Under the pieces are notes generated by a model. It searched no databases and was not told where the DNA came from. It saw only the letters and a list, made by a program, of their open reading frames with translations. Shown piece by piece: positions 1 to 8,146 of a stretch of DNA of 64,000 bases (the stretch's first letter is position 1; each line of letters opens with the position of its first letter). The position numbers and the translations under genes are program-made. Source of the DNA: Hungatella sp. (lineage in GTDB: Bacteria; Bacillota; Clostridia; Lachnospirales; Lachnospiraceae); the NCBI GenBank assembly GCA_009712635.1, contig WASS01000020.1:1-64000 (forward strand). The letters run 5' to 3'.

Positions 1-535
1 CGCCACTGGCCCCAGTCGGCCCAGGAGCCCCGGTCGGTCCAGTAGCGCCCGGCGGTCCAGTAGCCCCCGTAGGTCCAATAGGCCCAGTATCACCCGTGGG
101 TCCAGTCGGCCCAGTTGACCCATCGCCTGTAACGTTTTCCTGTACTATAACAATAGAACCTTCTAAAGGAACCTGTGGAGAGTAATACACAGTTGCTGTG
201 CTAATGTTTTCTAACGATAAAGTAACAGGAGCACCAACGACTTCAATAATTCCAGCTCCATATACTTCACCGGTCTTTAGCGGAGAATTTCCTCTTAGAA
301 AGTCACCTTGTGAGGTAACAAGTGCAAATGAAGATCCATTTGTAGATTGAGAAGATTGTGTTGCCAGCCACCAGTCAATAGAAAATCTTCCTGTTGCCAA
401 AAAAGTGATGACACCTGTGGCAGGATCGTAAACTATATTTCCTGAAGTGAAGACAATGCTGTCAAAAAGAACATTATTTCCAGCCTCTATGCTAACGGAA
501 TTGTTTAATTCCAGTTGGAGAGCTATATCAGCCAT
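1..535 (-). CDS. Collagen-like exosporium/surface protein (BclA-like), C-terminal part outside the window
   Basis: Read on the minus strand from ATG at 535, with AAGGGGG just upstream as ribosome-binding site. The first about 135 residues form a globular beta-rich domain (start [10 protein letters not shown]; later [38 protein letters not shown]). This resembles the TNF-like jelly-roll head found at the C-terminus of BclA-type exosporium glycoproteins. From base about 122 to the window edge it becomes collagen Gly-X-Thr/Pro triplets ([19 protein letters not shown]). The gene runs off the left edge, so its total length is unknown. Such proteins make hair-like fibres on spores or cell surfaces. 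The order head then collagen is the reverse of classical BclA. The domain assignment is by eye; the collagen repeats are certain. Confidence 0.8.
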   Translation of the reverse strand, partial: MADIALQLELNNSVSIEAGNNVLFDSIVFTSGNIVYDPATGVITFLATGRFSIDWWLATQSSQSTNGSSFALVTSQGDFLRGNSPLKTGEVYGAGIIEVVGAPVTLSLENISTATVYYSPQVPLEGSIVIVQENVTGDGSTGPTGPTGDTGPIGPTGATGPPGATGPTGAPGPTGASG

Positions 536-690
536 AGTTATCCCCCTTGTTTAAATTGAGTTAAATAATGATACTGATTATTGTTAATGAAAGTATCTAT
601 ATATAGTATGTTAGCAGACGGATTTTGGGACATACGGCATAGGGATCTGGACATTGCAAATCATTTTATAAAACCGGATGAAATGCACAC

Positions 691-720
691 AAAAAAAAGC
701 TCCTCACAGCGTGAGGAGCC
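691..720 (-). terminator. Rho-independent terminator of the oadB-oadG unit
   Basis: GCTCCTCAC (699-707) pairs with GTGAGGAGC (711-719) around a 3-base loop. On the minus strand it is followed by eight Ts (the A run at 691-698). It sits 25 bases past the stop of the small gamma-subunit gene. Bases 536-690, between this and the collagen gene, hold only its RBS and AT-rich sequence. Confidence 0.9.
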
Positions 721-744
721 TATTCTTCCAACTGAATAATATGA

Positions 745-900
745 TCAGTCTTCTTTAGAGTTGTCCTGTTTCAATTTAGATGTATTTGTAAACTTAGAGA
801 GCAGTACTACAATTGCTGTTAAGATTCCAATCACTATAAATATGGAAGCCATACCTTTTCCCATAATCTCTAAAGCGTAAATTATATTTTGTGTATTCAT
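745..900 (-). CDS. Small OadG-like gamma subunit of a Na+-pumping decarboxylase (51 aa)
   Basis: A short gene, ATG at 900 preceded by AAAGGAGC, encoding 51 residues. It has one hydrophobic helix, roughly residues 17-35 (GMASIFIVIGILTAIVVLL), and a short charged tail ending NSKED. It lies 17 bases downstream of the beta-subunit gene in the same direction and before a terminator, so the two are co-transcribed. Gamma subunits of oxaloacetate, methylmalonyl-CoA and glutaconyl-CoA decarboxylases are single-span proteins with a Gly/Met-rich start of the helix that hold the complex together. Position, size and topology fit. Sequence similarity in such a small protein is weak, so the specific substrate cannot be named. 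Confidence 0.7.
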   Translation of the reverse strand: MNTQNIIYALEIMGKGMASIFIVIGILTAIVVLLSKFTNTSKLKQDNSKED

Positions 901-917
901 AATAAAGCTCCTTTCAT

Positions 918-2066
918 CTAAGCCATATTCTTAAGAATCTGACTAACCAGATTTATAACGACGCCTCCCGCAACAACAGAACCAATCTGGCCTGCTACAT
1001 TTGCGCTGATCGCATGCATCAGGAGATGATTGGTCGGATCTTCCTTAAGTCCCATTTTTTGAATGACACGGGCTGACATGGGGAAAGCAGAGATTCCTGC
1101 GGCACCAACCATCGGATTGATTTTCTTCTTTAAAAATAAATTCAAAAACTTGGCAAATAAGACGCCGCCGATGGAGTCAAAAACAAATGCAACTAATCCA
1201 AGCAGCATAATAAGTAATGTATTCACATTTACAAATGCTTCCGCCTGCATACTAAAGGAAATTGTGATGCCAAGCAGTAAAGTGATGAGATTAGCAAGCG
1301 TGGTCTGAGCCGTATCAGATAAACTTCCCAGGCAGCCGCATTCTCTGATTAAATTTCCAAACATAAGAAAGCCAACCAGTGCAACAGACTGGGGTGCGAT
1401 GAGTCCGGCAACTATGGTAACTATGATTGGAAACAGTATTCTGGTTAATTTTGTGACTGATGCGGGATTATAATCCATCCGGATCATACGTTCCTTTTTG
1501 GTAGTAACCAGTTTGATTGCGAAAGGTTGTACAATGGGTACCAGCGCCATATAAGAATATGCAGCAACTGCGATTGCTCCCATATAGTTTGAGTGCATGA
1601 TCTGGGAAACCAGAATAGAGGTTGGACCATCCGCAGCACCGATAATACCTATGGCAGCCGCATCATTTAGATCGAAGTTAAAGATTACTGCCAGCAATAT
1701 TGTAAAAAAGATACCAAACTGTGCAGCACCGCCGAATAAGAACATTTTTGGATTGGAGAGCAGTGGTCCGAAATCGATCATAGCTCCAATTCCAATAAAC
1801 AAAAGAATTGGCAAAGCTTCAGAAGATTCAATGGTAGTCTCAAATAACCACTGGATTATTCCGTTTACATTCCCCACTCCTTCAATCGTCTGGTTTAGTA
1901 CTCCTGACAAGGGAAGGTTAACGAGAATGGCCCCGAAACCCATAGGCAGCAGAAGTGAAGGCTCAAATCCTTTGACTATGGCCAGATAGATCAGTATTCC
2001 ACCAATTCCATACATAACCAACTGCTGCCAAGTAATGGCTGTGACACTTGACAATAAAAATTCCAT
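918..2066 (-). CDS. oadB: Na+-transporting carboxylic acid decarboxylase beta subunit (OadB/GcdB/MmdB family)
   Basis: A 382-residue polytopic membrane protein of the family's usual length. It begins with an amphipathic segment and contains the conserved aspartate motif IGIIGAADGPTSI (about residues 138-150), where the Asp takes part in Na+/H+ movement, and a second conserved stretch NPMVGAAGISAFPMSARV near residue 320. The beta subunit decarboxylates the carboxybiotin carrier and exports Na+ in exchange for a proton. Start is ATG 2066 after AAGGAGG. It is followed by a small gamma-like subunit and a terminator. No alpha (carboxyltransferase) or biotin-carrier gene is adjacent, so those partners must be elsewhere; the substrate (oxaloacetate, methylmalonyl-CoA or glutaconyl-CoA) is undecided. 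Confidence 0.9.
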   Translation of the reverse strand: MEFLLSSVTAITWQQLVMYGIGGILIYLAIVKGFEPSLLLPMGFGAILVNLPLSGVLNQTIEGVGNVNGIIQWLFETTIESSEALPILLFIGIGAMIDFGPLLSNPKMFLFGGAAQFGIFFTILLAVIFNFDLNDAAAIGIIGAADGPTSILVSQIMHSNYMGAIAVAAYSYMALVPIVQPFAIKLVTTKKERMIRMDYNPASVTKLTRILFPIIVTIVAGLIAPQSVALVGFLMFGNLIRECGCLGSLSDTAQTTLANLITLLLGITISFSMQAEAFVNVNTLLIMLLGLVAFVFDSIGGVLFAKFLNLFLKKKINPMVGAAGISAFPMSARVIQKMGLKEDPTNHLLMHAISANVAGQIGSVVAGGVVINLVSQILKNMA

Positions 2067-2502
2067 AATGAAAATCCTCCTTAGCTAGGTTTCCTTTTTG
2101 TGTAAACTGCAACTATATTTAATAAATATAATATAAAATTTATAAAAAAACAATAAAAATAAACATTTTTATTTTAAACTATTACCATTATTTGTGTCAA
2201 TGCGTTCTTGAACTTTTGTCTGTTAATTATTTGTTAATATTACAGATAAGTTTTATAAATCAAACGAATGGTTCATATCTAATTATTGTCATAAACTTTT
2301 AGATTATAATCAGTATTTAATAACAAAAATAGCGAAAAATATACATAATATACAAATAAATAACATAAAAATAGTTAAAGAACCAATGCTATATGTGCAT
2401 TATATCGAATTGTGTGATAGCATTTATTTACTACTTGAACTTATTGCACTAAAATGCTAGTATTGGAGACAAAGCGAATTTTGCTTAATAAATGAAAGGG
2501 AG
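2067..2502. promoter_or_regulatory. AT-rich divergent intergenic region oadB / hppA with hppA promoter
   Basis: A 436-base, very AT-rich, gene-free stretch between two divergently transcribed ion-pump genes. A good sigma-A promoter points toward the pyrophosphatase: TTGAAC at 2435-2440, 17-base spacer, TAGTAT at 2458-2463. No coding sequence or stable hairpin was seen. A promoter for the leftward genes must also lie here, but AT-richness prevents a confident call. Confidence 0.6.
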
Positions 2503-4644
2503 ATGAGCTCTTTGGTACTTAATTTACAATTTTTTCAGATCTTATCTATTATTATTTCAATGCTTGCTTTTGGCGTAGCATTCTGGCTTTACCGATGGGT
2601 TGAAGCACAGCCTTCCTCCAATCAAAGGATAGCAGAAATAAGTAAATTGATCCGCAATGGCGCAAACACATTTCTCACAAAAGAATACAAGACTTTATCA
2701 CGTTTTTGTCTTGTAGCAGCAGTTGTTATTTTAATATTACTTCCTTCACCCATATGGAAGGGCAATATTATTGGCAACATCATTATGGCAGCTTCGTATT
2801 TGTTCGGCACAGTTTTTTCCGCTATTGCGGGTAAGATTGGTATCAGTATTGCAACAATCGCCAATGTGAAGGCAGCTGAGGCTTCCACAAAGGGGATTAA
2901 ACAGTCATTTATGTCAGGATTCCGAGGCGGAGCCGTTATGGGAATGGCAGTTGTGGGATCCAGTCTTCTGGGAGTGACCCTGGTTTTACTTTTGACAAAT
3001 AATACCACAGCACTTCTGGGATTCAGCTTCGGTGCAAGCTCCATGGCCCTTTTTGCAAAGGCAGGCGGCGGTATCTTTACAAAGACAGCAGATATCAGTG
3101 CGGATCTGGTTGGTAAGGTTGAACTTGGAATTCCTGAGGACGATCCCAGAAATCCTGCAGTTATTGCTGATAATGTAGGCGATAACGTAGGCGATGTAGC
3201 TGGAATGGGAGCGGATCTATTTGATTCCAATGTGGCTTCCATGGCAGCTGCGCTGGTTATGGCAGTATCCCTGGATGGGGCCTGTAAGGCAGCCGGTCAG
3301 ACTGCCAACAATGCAGCCATGGTATTCTGCTATGCAGCAGTCGGTCTTCTGGCTTCCATGGTGGGTGTAATGACCGCAAGAATGAAAGAGGGCGGGGACC
3401 CCACTTTGGCATTAAACACAAATACATACGTAACAACAGGACTATATGGTGTGCTGACTGCAGCAGCTACCTGGGCATTCGGTTTTTCCTGGCGGATCTG
3501 GGGGGCCAGCGTGATTGGTCTTTTGGTAGGTGTTGTCATTGGTCTTGCCAGCGATTACTTTACAGATGACAAAAGGCCTCCGGTTCGTGCAGTGGCAAAG
3601 GCCTGTGAGTCCGGACCTGCATTTACGATCTTATCAGGAATCAGCTATGGCTTAATGAGCACCCTTCCGTCTATGATCGGAATTGGCGTGTCAGCACTTG
3701 CTGCTTACAAGCTTTGCTATCCGATGGGCGGAGGAAGTGTGGAGTATGCCATGTTTGGAATCGCTATGGCTGCAGTTGGAATGCTTTCAATTGTAGGTAT
3801 GATTATATCCAACGATGCGTATGGACCAATTGTTGACAATGCAAGAGGTCTGGTTGAAATGGGAGATCTTGGGGACAAGGCGCTTGAGATAACCGATTCC
3901 CTGGACAGTGCAGGAAATACAGTAAAGGCAGTGACAAAAGGGTTTGCCATCGGGGCTGCCGGTCTTACAGTAATCGCTTTGCTGGGAGCATTTATGAGTG
4001 AAGTGAACGGTGCGATTGATGAGCTTAATGCTGCTTCGGCAGGAGCAATTATGGATAAGATCACAGGCTTTGATGTGATTAATCCCAATGTCTTTTTTGG
4101 ATTATTAATCGGTGCAGCAATTCCTGCATTGTTTTCAGCCATGCTGATGCTTGGAGTTGACCGGAATGCACAGCGAATGGTTTCTGAAATTCACCGCCAG
4201 TTCAGAGAGATTGCTGGATTAAAAGAGGGAAAAGAAGGCGTTGTTCCGGAATACGACAAGTGTATTGAGATTGCCACTGATGGTGCAATTAAAGAGCTGG
4301 TTCCAGCCGGACTTATGACCATCATTGCTACTTTGTTAGTTGGATTTATCGGAGGCGTACAGTCCATCGGCGGTTTCATTACTGGAAATATTGTCAGCGG
4401 ATTATTATTCGCATTATTCATGTCCAATTCAGGAGGACTGTGGGATAATACAAAGAAATACATTGAGGCGGGTAATAATGGAGGCAAAAATTCACCAGCT
4501 CATAAGGCAGGTGTAGTGGGAGATACAGTAGGAGATCCATTTAAAGATACAGCAGGTCCGTCAATTAATACTCAGATAACGGTTGTATCCCTGGTGGCTT
4601 CTCTGACTGCTACTATTTTCCTAACCTTTAATCTGTTTGGATGA
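2503..4644 (+). CDS. hppA: Membrane-bound ion-pumping pyrophosphatase (V-type H+/Na+-PPase)
   Basis: A 713-residue integral membrane protein, about 16 helices, normal family length. It hydrolyses pyrophosphate and pumps H+ (or Na+) out of the cytoplasm, saving energy in anaerobes. The substrate-binding signature is clear: EDDPRNPAVIADNVGDNVGD around residues 212-235, and DNAKKYIEAG/GDTVGDPFKDTAGPS-type motifs near the C-terminus. The segment GNTVKAVTKGFAIG near residue 470 has Lys where K+-dependent enzymes have Ala, which predicts a K+-independent pump. The RBS AAAGGGAG (2495-2502) touches the ATG at 2503, too close to work well; an in-frame TTG at 2512 sits 9 bases away and may be the real start. 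A terminator follows. Confidence 0.95.
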   Translation: MSSLVLNLQFFQILSIIISMLAFGVAFWLYRWVEAQPSSNQRIAEISKLIRNGANTFLTKEYKTLSRFCLVAAVVILILLPSPIWKGNIIGNIIMAASYLFGTVFSAIAGKIGISIATIANVKAAEASTKGIKQSFMSGFRGGAVMGMAVVGSSLLGVTLVLLLTNNTTALLGFSFGASSMALFAKAGGGIFTKTADISADLVGKVELGIPEDDPRNPAVIADNVGDNVGDVAGMGADLFDSNVASMAAALVMAVSLDGACKAAGQTANNAAMVFCYAAVGLLASMVGVMTARMKEGGDPTLALNTNTYVTTGLYGVLTAAATWAFGFSWRIWGASVIGLLVGVVIGLASDYFTDDKRPPVRAVAKACESGPAFTILSGISYGLMSTLPSMIGIGVSALAAYKLCYPMGGGSVEYAMFGIAMAAVGMLSIVGMIISNDAYGPIVDNARGLVEMGDLGDKALEITDSLDSAGNTVKAVTKGFAIGAAGLTVIALLGAFMSEVNGAIDELNAASAGAIMDKITGFDVINPNVFFGLLIGAAIPALFSAMLMLGVDRNAQRMVSEIHRQFREIAGLKEGKEGVVPEYDKCIEIATDGAIKELVPAGLMTIIATLLVGFIGGVQSIGGFITGNIVSGLLFALFMSNSGGLWDNTKKYIEAGNNGGKNSPAHKAGVVGDTVGDPFKDTAGPSINTQITVVSLVASLTATIFLTFNLFG

Positions 4645-4657
4645 TAATCATAAAATC

Positions 4658-4700
4658 AGGGCAGAAATCCTTTTGTATGGATTTCTGCCCTATTCTTTTT
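4658..4700. terminator. Bidirectional terminator between hppA and the heparinase-like gene
   Basis: A perfect 13-bp stem, AGGGCAGAAATCC (4658-4670) with GGATTTCTGCCCT (4679-4691), 8-base loop, then a T-rich run. The convergent gene ends at 4707 and can use the same hairpin from the other side. Confidence 0.9.
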
Positions 4701-4706
4701 TTGAAT

Positions 4707-6515
4707 CTATTCTATGGTTAATACTAGATCGTTTAAATCCATTGATACCAGAACCCGGTAAATATCATGCTTCCAGGTTGTTTTTAGCCTGTCATCTGTT
4801 ATGGGAAGGCATTCCTTTCTCATATGAGAGCTGCCGGTTACAGTTACTGTTCCAAGATCTCCGATTTTTATCTGATTCCCATCTAATGTTGGTTCCTCAT
4901 AAAACATAAGGGATAATACCGGCTGTAAACCTTCCCCCTCGTAATGATCCGATATAACAATCTGCTTCCCCTTTTTCATAACGGCGCTTCGCACATAAGA
5001 ATGTATCCGGTTGTCCGGATAAGCGCCGGCAATGTCCATTGAAATGCTGCATACAGTAGAATCTAACTTATAAGAGACATTTTTTGCAGCAAAAGAAACT
5101 CCTGCTTTCTGAATAATTTCAATATCTCCATCCAGGAAAGATGGGAGGTTGTGGTAACGGGACTGCATGGTCCATATATCATATCTTTCCGGAGAAAATG
5201 TCTTTTTGGTATAGGTTTCCACACCTATATCGATCAGCAGAGGCCTGCCATCTTTATAAATGGTAAAGCTGCCGGTATCGTTATGATTGTGGCTGTCATT
5301 GTTATCGCCTGCTTTAACGGCTAAGTACCGATGGTCATCTCTTGCAATGAAGATTCCAACACTTTCATACCAGTAATCCTTATGTTTTATAGAAGGGGTT
5401 TTGTCAAAGGTAAGCATTTCCGAATATGTGAAAACAGTCTGGAGCCGGTAAAATAAATTGTGCTCACTGACATCCAGTGGATCTTCCCCGTTTTGATAAT
5501 CAGAGGCAGCAAATGCCATCAGTTCCTGGTTCCCTGTCCGTTTTCCAAATAAGAATTCTCTGGCGCCGCAGCGACCGGCCACAGGAGAGCAGTCTGCAAA
5601 ATTAACATAATAGATCCCGTCAACATGAACGTTTAAAATATATGCTGCAATGTTCCTAACTTTTTCATTTGAGTATATGGTTTGAAAGGAATTATCTGTG
5701 ATACCGTTCAGCACCTCCAGACAATTAAACAGACATAATCCTGCATGACGATAATACTGCGCTCCCTCGTCACAGCACCCGTCGTCTCCGTATTCATTAA
5801 GAAAGTAATCAATGCTTTGGCATGCTTTCTCAAGAATCTGTTGTTTCCTCACTTCATCAAGATCTCTTGTAAATGCAGAGAGAAGTACATTCTGTGTACA
5901 CCATACCGTCCAGTTGTTCATGGGACTTTTGCCATCCCCCATCCACCAGAAATGTTCATTCAGGTAAGGCCGAAAGATCCGTTCTTCCAGATTTTTATTA
6001 ATCATTGCCGACAGGAAGGGACTCACCTGATGAAGCTCCTGCCGCAGAAGATACTCTGCTACAGACAGAACCGCTCCGGTTTCTGCAGCGAATAAATCGA
6101 TGACAGGCCGGGTTACGTCAGGAAGGATAAATTGTGGTGTATCCCGGATATAGGAGTTATGGGCAGGAAGCTGCCACGCATTTTCTTCGCAGATTAAATA
6201 AAGGCCGTTGATGATATCGTCCAGAAATCGTCCTTTATATTCTGCACATTCAGCCAGAACCAGAGAATTTAAAACCGTCCTCCTTAAAAACATTTTATCC
6301 TGAAAATGACTCCGGTTTCCTGTTCTGGAGAATTCCATAAATTCAGTTGCAGGCAGGGCAGGGTATGGAAAACCAAGATATTGCTCCCCGTCCTTAATCA
6401 GACGTGTTCGTAATTCTTCCGGCAGACCTTCCCAGGAATCCCGGTTGGAGGCAGGAAATAACGGATTAAAGCTGGTTATGGGTTTCGTTAAATGTTGAAA
6501 AATTTCTGTAATCAT
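4707..6515 (-). CDS. Heparinase II/III-like polysaccharide lyase
   Basis: A 602-residue protein with an all-alpha N-terminal toroid (about 1-330) and a C-terminal beta-sandwich heparinase II/III domain. The family core is visible at about residues 405-440: KAGDNNDSHNHNDTGSF, with the paired histidines, followed by GRPLLIDIGVETY. Members cleave uronic-acid linkages in heparin, heparan, alginate or related polymers by beta-elimination, giving unsaturated uronyl ends. No signal peptide is seen, so it should act on imported oligosaccharides in the cytoplasm. ATG 6515 follows AAGGAGA. It is the last gene of the sensor-regulator unit and faces the importer/GH88 operon. Exact substrate unknown. Confidence 0.8.
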   Translation of the reverse strand: MITEIFQHLTKPITSFNPLFPASNRDSWEGLPEELRTRLIKDGEQYLGFPYPALPATEFMEFSRTGNRSHFQDKMFLRRTVLNSLVLAECAEYKGRFLDDIINGLYLICEENAWQLPAHNSYIRDTPQFILPDVTRPVIDLFAAETGAVLSVAEYLLRQELHQVSPFLSAMINKNLEERIFRPYLNEHFWWMGDGKSPMNNWTVWCTQNVLLSAFTRDLDEVRKQQILEKACQSIDYFLNEYGDDGCCDEGAQYYRHAGLCLFNCLEVLNGITDNSFQTIYSNEKVRNIAAYILNVHVDGIYYVNFADCSPVAGRCGAREFLFGKRTGNQELMAFAASDYQNGEDPLDVSEHNLFYRLQTVFTYSEMLTFDKTPSIKHKDYWYESVGIFIARDDHRYLAVKAGDNNDSHNHNDTGSFTIYKDGRPLLIDIGVETYTKKTFSPERYDIWTMQSRYHNLPSFLDGDIEIIQKAGVSFAAKNVSYKLDSTVCSISMDIAGAYPDNRIHSYVRSAVMKKGKQIVISDHYEGEGLQPVLSLMFYEEPTLDGNQIKIGDLGTVTVTGSSHMRKECLPITDDRLKTTWKHDIYRVLVSMDLNDLVLTIE

Positions 6516-6527
6516 GATGTGTTCTCC

Positions 6528-8141
6528 TTATTCTTCTTCCGGATCCATAGTGTTTTGCTGAATAAAGTCCCTGGGAGAGTATCCGGTGACTTTTTTAAAT
6601 ACCTTGCTGAAATAAAAAGCGCTTTCAAAGCCCAGCTGGTCGGCAACCTCATAAATCTTCATATCCTGTTCCAGAAGAAGGTTTTTTGCTTTAGTGATCT
6701 TAGCCTGGGCGATGTATTCGGAAAATCCCAGGTGGCAGTTCTTTTTAAACAGAATACTTAAATAATTAGGGCTTAGTCCGAATACTCCGGCAACTTCATT
6801 TAAAGTGAGCTTTTCGGCGACATGATTGTGAATATACTTTTGTACGTTTGTAATGACATGAGCCTTATAGGTTTTTCGTTTGGATTTTAAGATATCACAC
6901 AAACCGTCCCGGAGAACGGTCATCCATTCAACAATCTGTTCCACATTGCTAAACCGGTAAATCGAACGGTAACCATCACTATAAGAAGAGAAAATCTCCG
7001 CCATATTTGCCTCTCCATCGGGCAGAAGAGACAATGCCAGATAAAGAATGTTACAGGCACCGTCTGCCGCCTGGGAAAAACGCAGCGGGTGGGCTTCAAA
7101 CAGTTCTATGATTTCTGTTAAGGTGCGGGAGAGTACATCCGTATCAAATTCATTAAATGCCTTTGTAATTTCCCCTTTAAAGACTGAAATATTAAATGCA
7201 TTCCGGATGGAATCCGTATCCCCGCTGTTAAAAAAGGCGATGGACTGGGACCGGTTCATCCGTCCAAAGGCCTGACGAGCTTCCTGGTAGGATTCGCTGA
7301 TTTTTAAAGGCTGGGAGAAGGGGGAACCCACACCGGTTAACACAGTTACATTAAAATAATTGTTCACCATTTCCGATGCATTGAGAAAGGCATTTTTAAT
7401 CGTATCTTCCTTAAAGCCGTCTAAGGAATCAAGGTGAAACACAACTGCAAAATGCTTCATATCCAGAGATACCACATAGGCGGGAAGATACCTGGTTATA
7501 ATTTCCCTGTACATCTGCAGGGTACTGCTATATAGATTCATTAACTTACTGTATTCCATATTGGTATGGTTGTTTTCCTGTATTTCACAAAATGCTGCAA
7601 AGTAGCAGTGCTCTGCAAAACTCAGCTTTAAATCCTTTGACTGCAAATCAAACTGTTCCTCACTGTCAAATAAGTTGTGTAAAAGCCGCATGAAAAATTT
7701 TTCATAATAGCTTTGAAGCAAAGGACGGCCGGATTCCTTATACTCGATGGAAACCCGAAGACTTTCTAACCGGGAGAGAGCTTTTTGAACGGATTCCAGT
7801 AAGGACTGGGCATTTAACTCCAGCTTGATCAGATAATCCACTGCTTCATATGACATTGCTTCTTTAATCAGCTGAAATTCTTCATAACTTGTGAGAAATA
7901 TAAACAGAGGGATTTTGCCGTATTTTTCCCGGCACGCCTTTGCAAGATCCAGACCATTCATAATAGGCATGCGAATATCCGTAATAATGATTTCCGGCGA
8001 ATATTCCTCAATTAAGTCCAGTGCATTCTGACCATTTACTGCAGTGCCGCAGATTTCAATCCCGTAGTCTGTCCAGTTTAACATGGACTTTATTCCGATC
8101 TGAACCAGTGGTTCGTCATCCACGATCAATAATTTTGTCAT
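6528..8141 (-). CDS. YesN-type response regulator (REC + AraC HTH)
   Basis: 537 residues. The receiver domain at the N-terminus (KLLIVDDEPLVQIGIKSML; phospho-acceptor Asp in IIITDIRMPIMNG, about residue 55) is followed by a central linker and a C-terminal AraC/XylS double helix-turn-helix (about 430-530: HVAEKLTLNEVAGVFGLSPNYLS, SAFYFSKVFKKVTGYSPRDF). It lies 5 bases downstream of its partner kinase gene and upstream of the lyase. Such pairs activate sugar ABC operons in Firmicutes. The likely target is the divergent promoter region before the importer at 10343, which has a good -10 but a poor -35, as expected for an activated promoter. Confidence 0.92.
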   Translation of the reverse strand: MTKLLIVDDEPLVQIGIKSMLNWTDYGIEICGTAVNGQNALDLIEEYSPEIIITDIRMPIMNGLDLAKACREKYGKIPLFIFLTSYEEFQLIKEAMSYEAVDYLIKLELNAQSLLESVQKALSRLESLRVSIEYKESGRPLLQSYYEKFFMRLLHNLFDSEEQFDLQSKDLKLSFAEHCYFAAFCEIQENNHTNMEYSKLMNLYSSTLQMYREIITRYLPAYVVSLDMKHFAVVFHLDSLDGFKEDTIKNAFLNASEMVNNYFNVTVLTGVGSPFSQPLKISESYQEARQAFGRMNRSQSIAFFNSGDTDSIRNAFNISVFKGEITKAFNEFDTDVLSRTLTEIIELFEAHPLRFSQAADGACNILYLALSLLPDGEANMAEIFSSYSDGYRSIYRFSNVEQIVEWMTVLRDGLCDILKSKRKTYKAHVITNVQKYIHNHVAEKLTLNEVAGVFGLSPNYLSILFKKNCHLGFSEYIAQAKITKAKNLLLEQDMKIYEVADQLGFESAFYFSKVFKKVTGYSPRDFIQQNTMDPEEE

Positions 8142-8146
8142 ATTTA

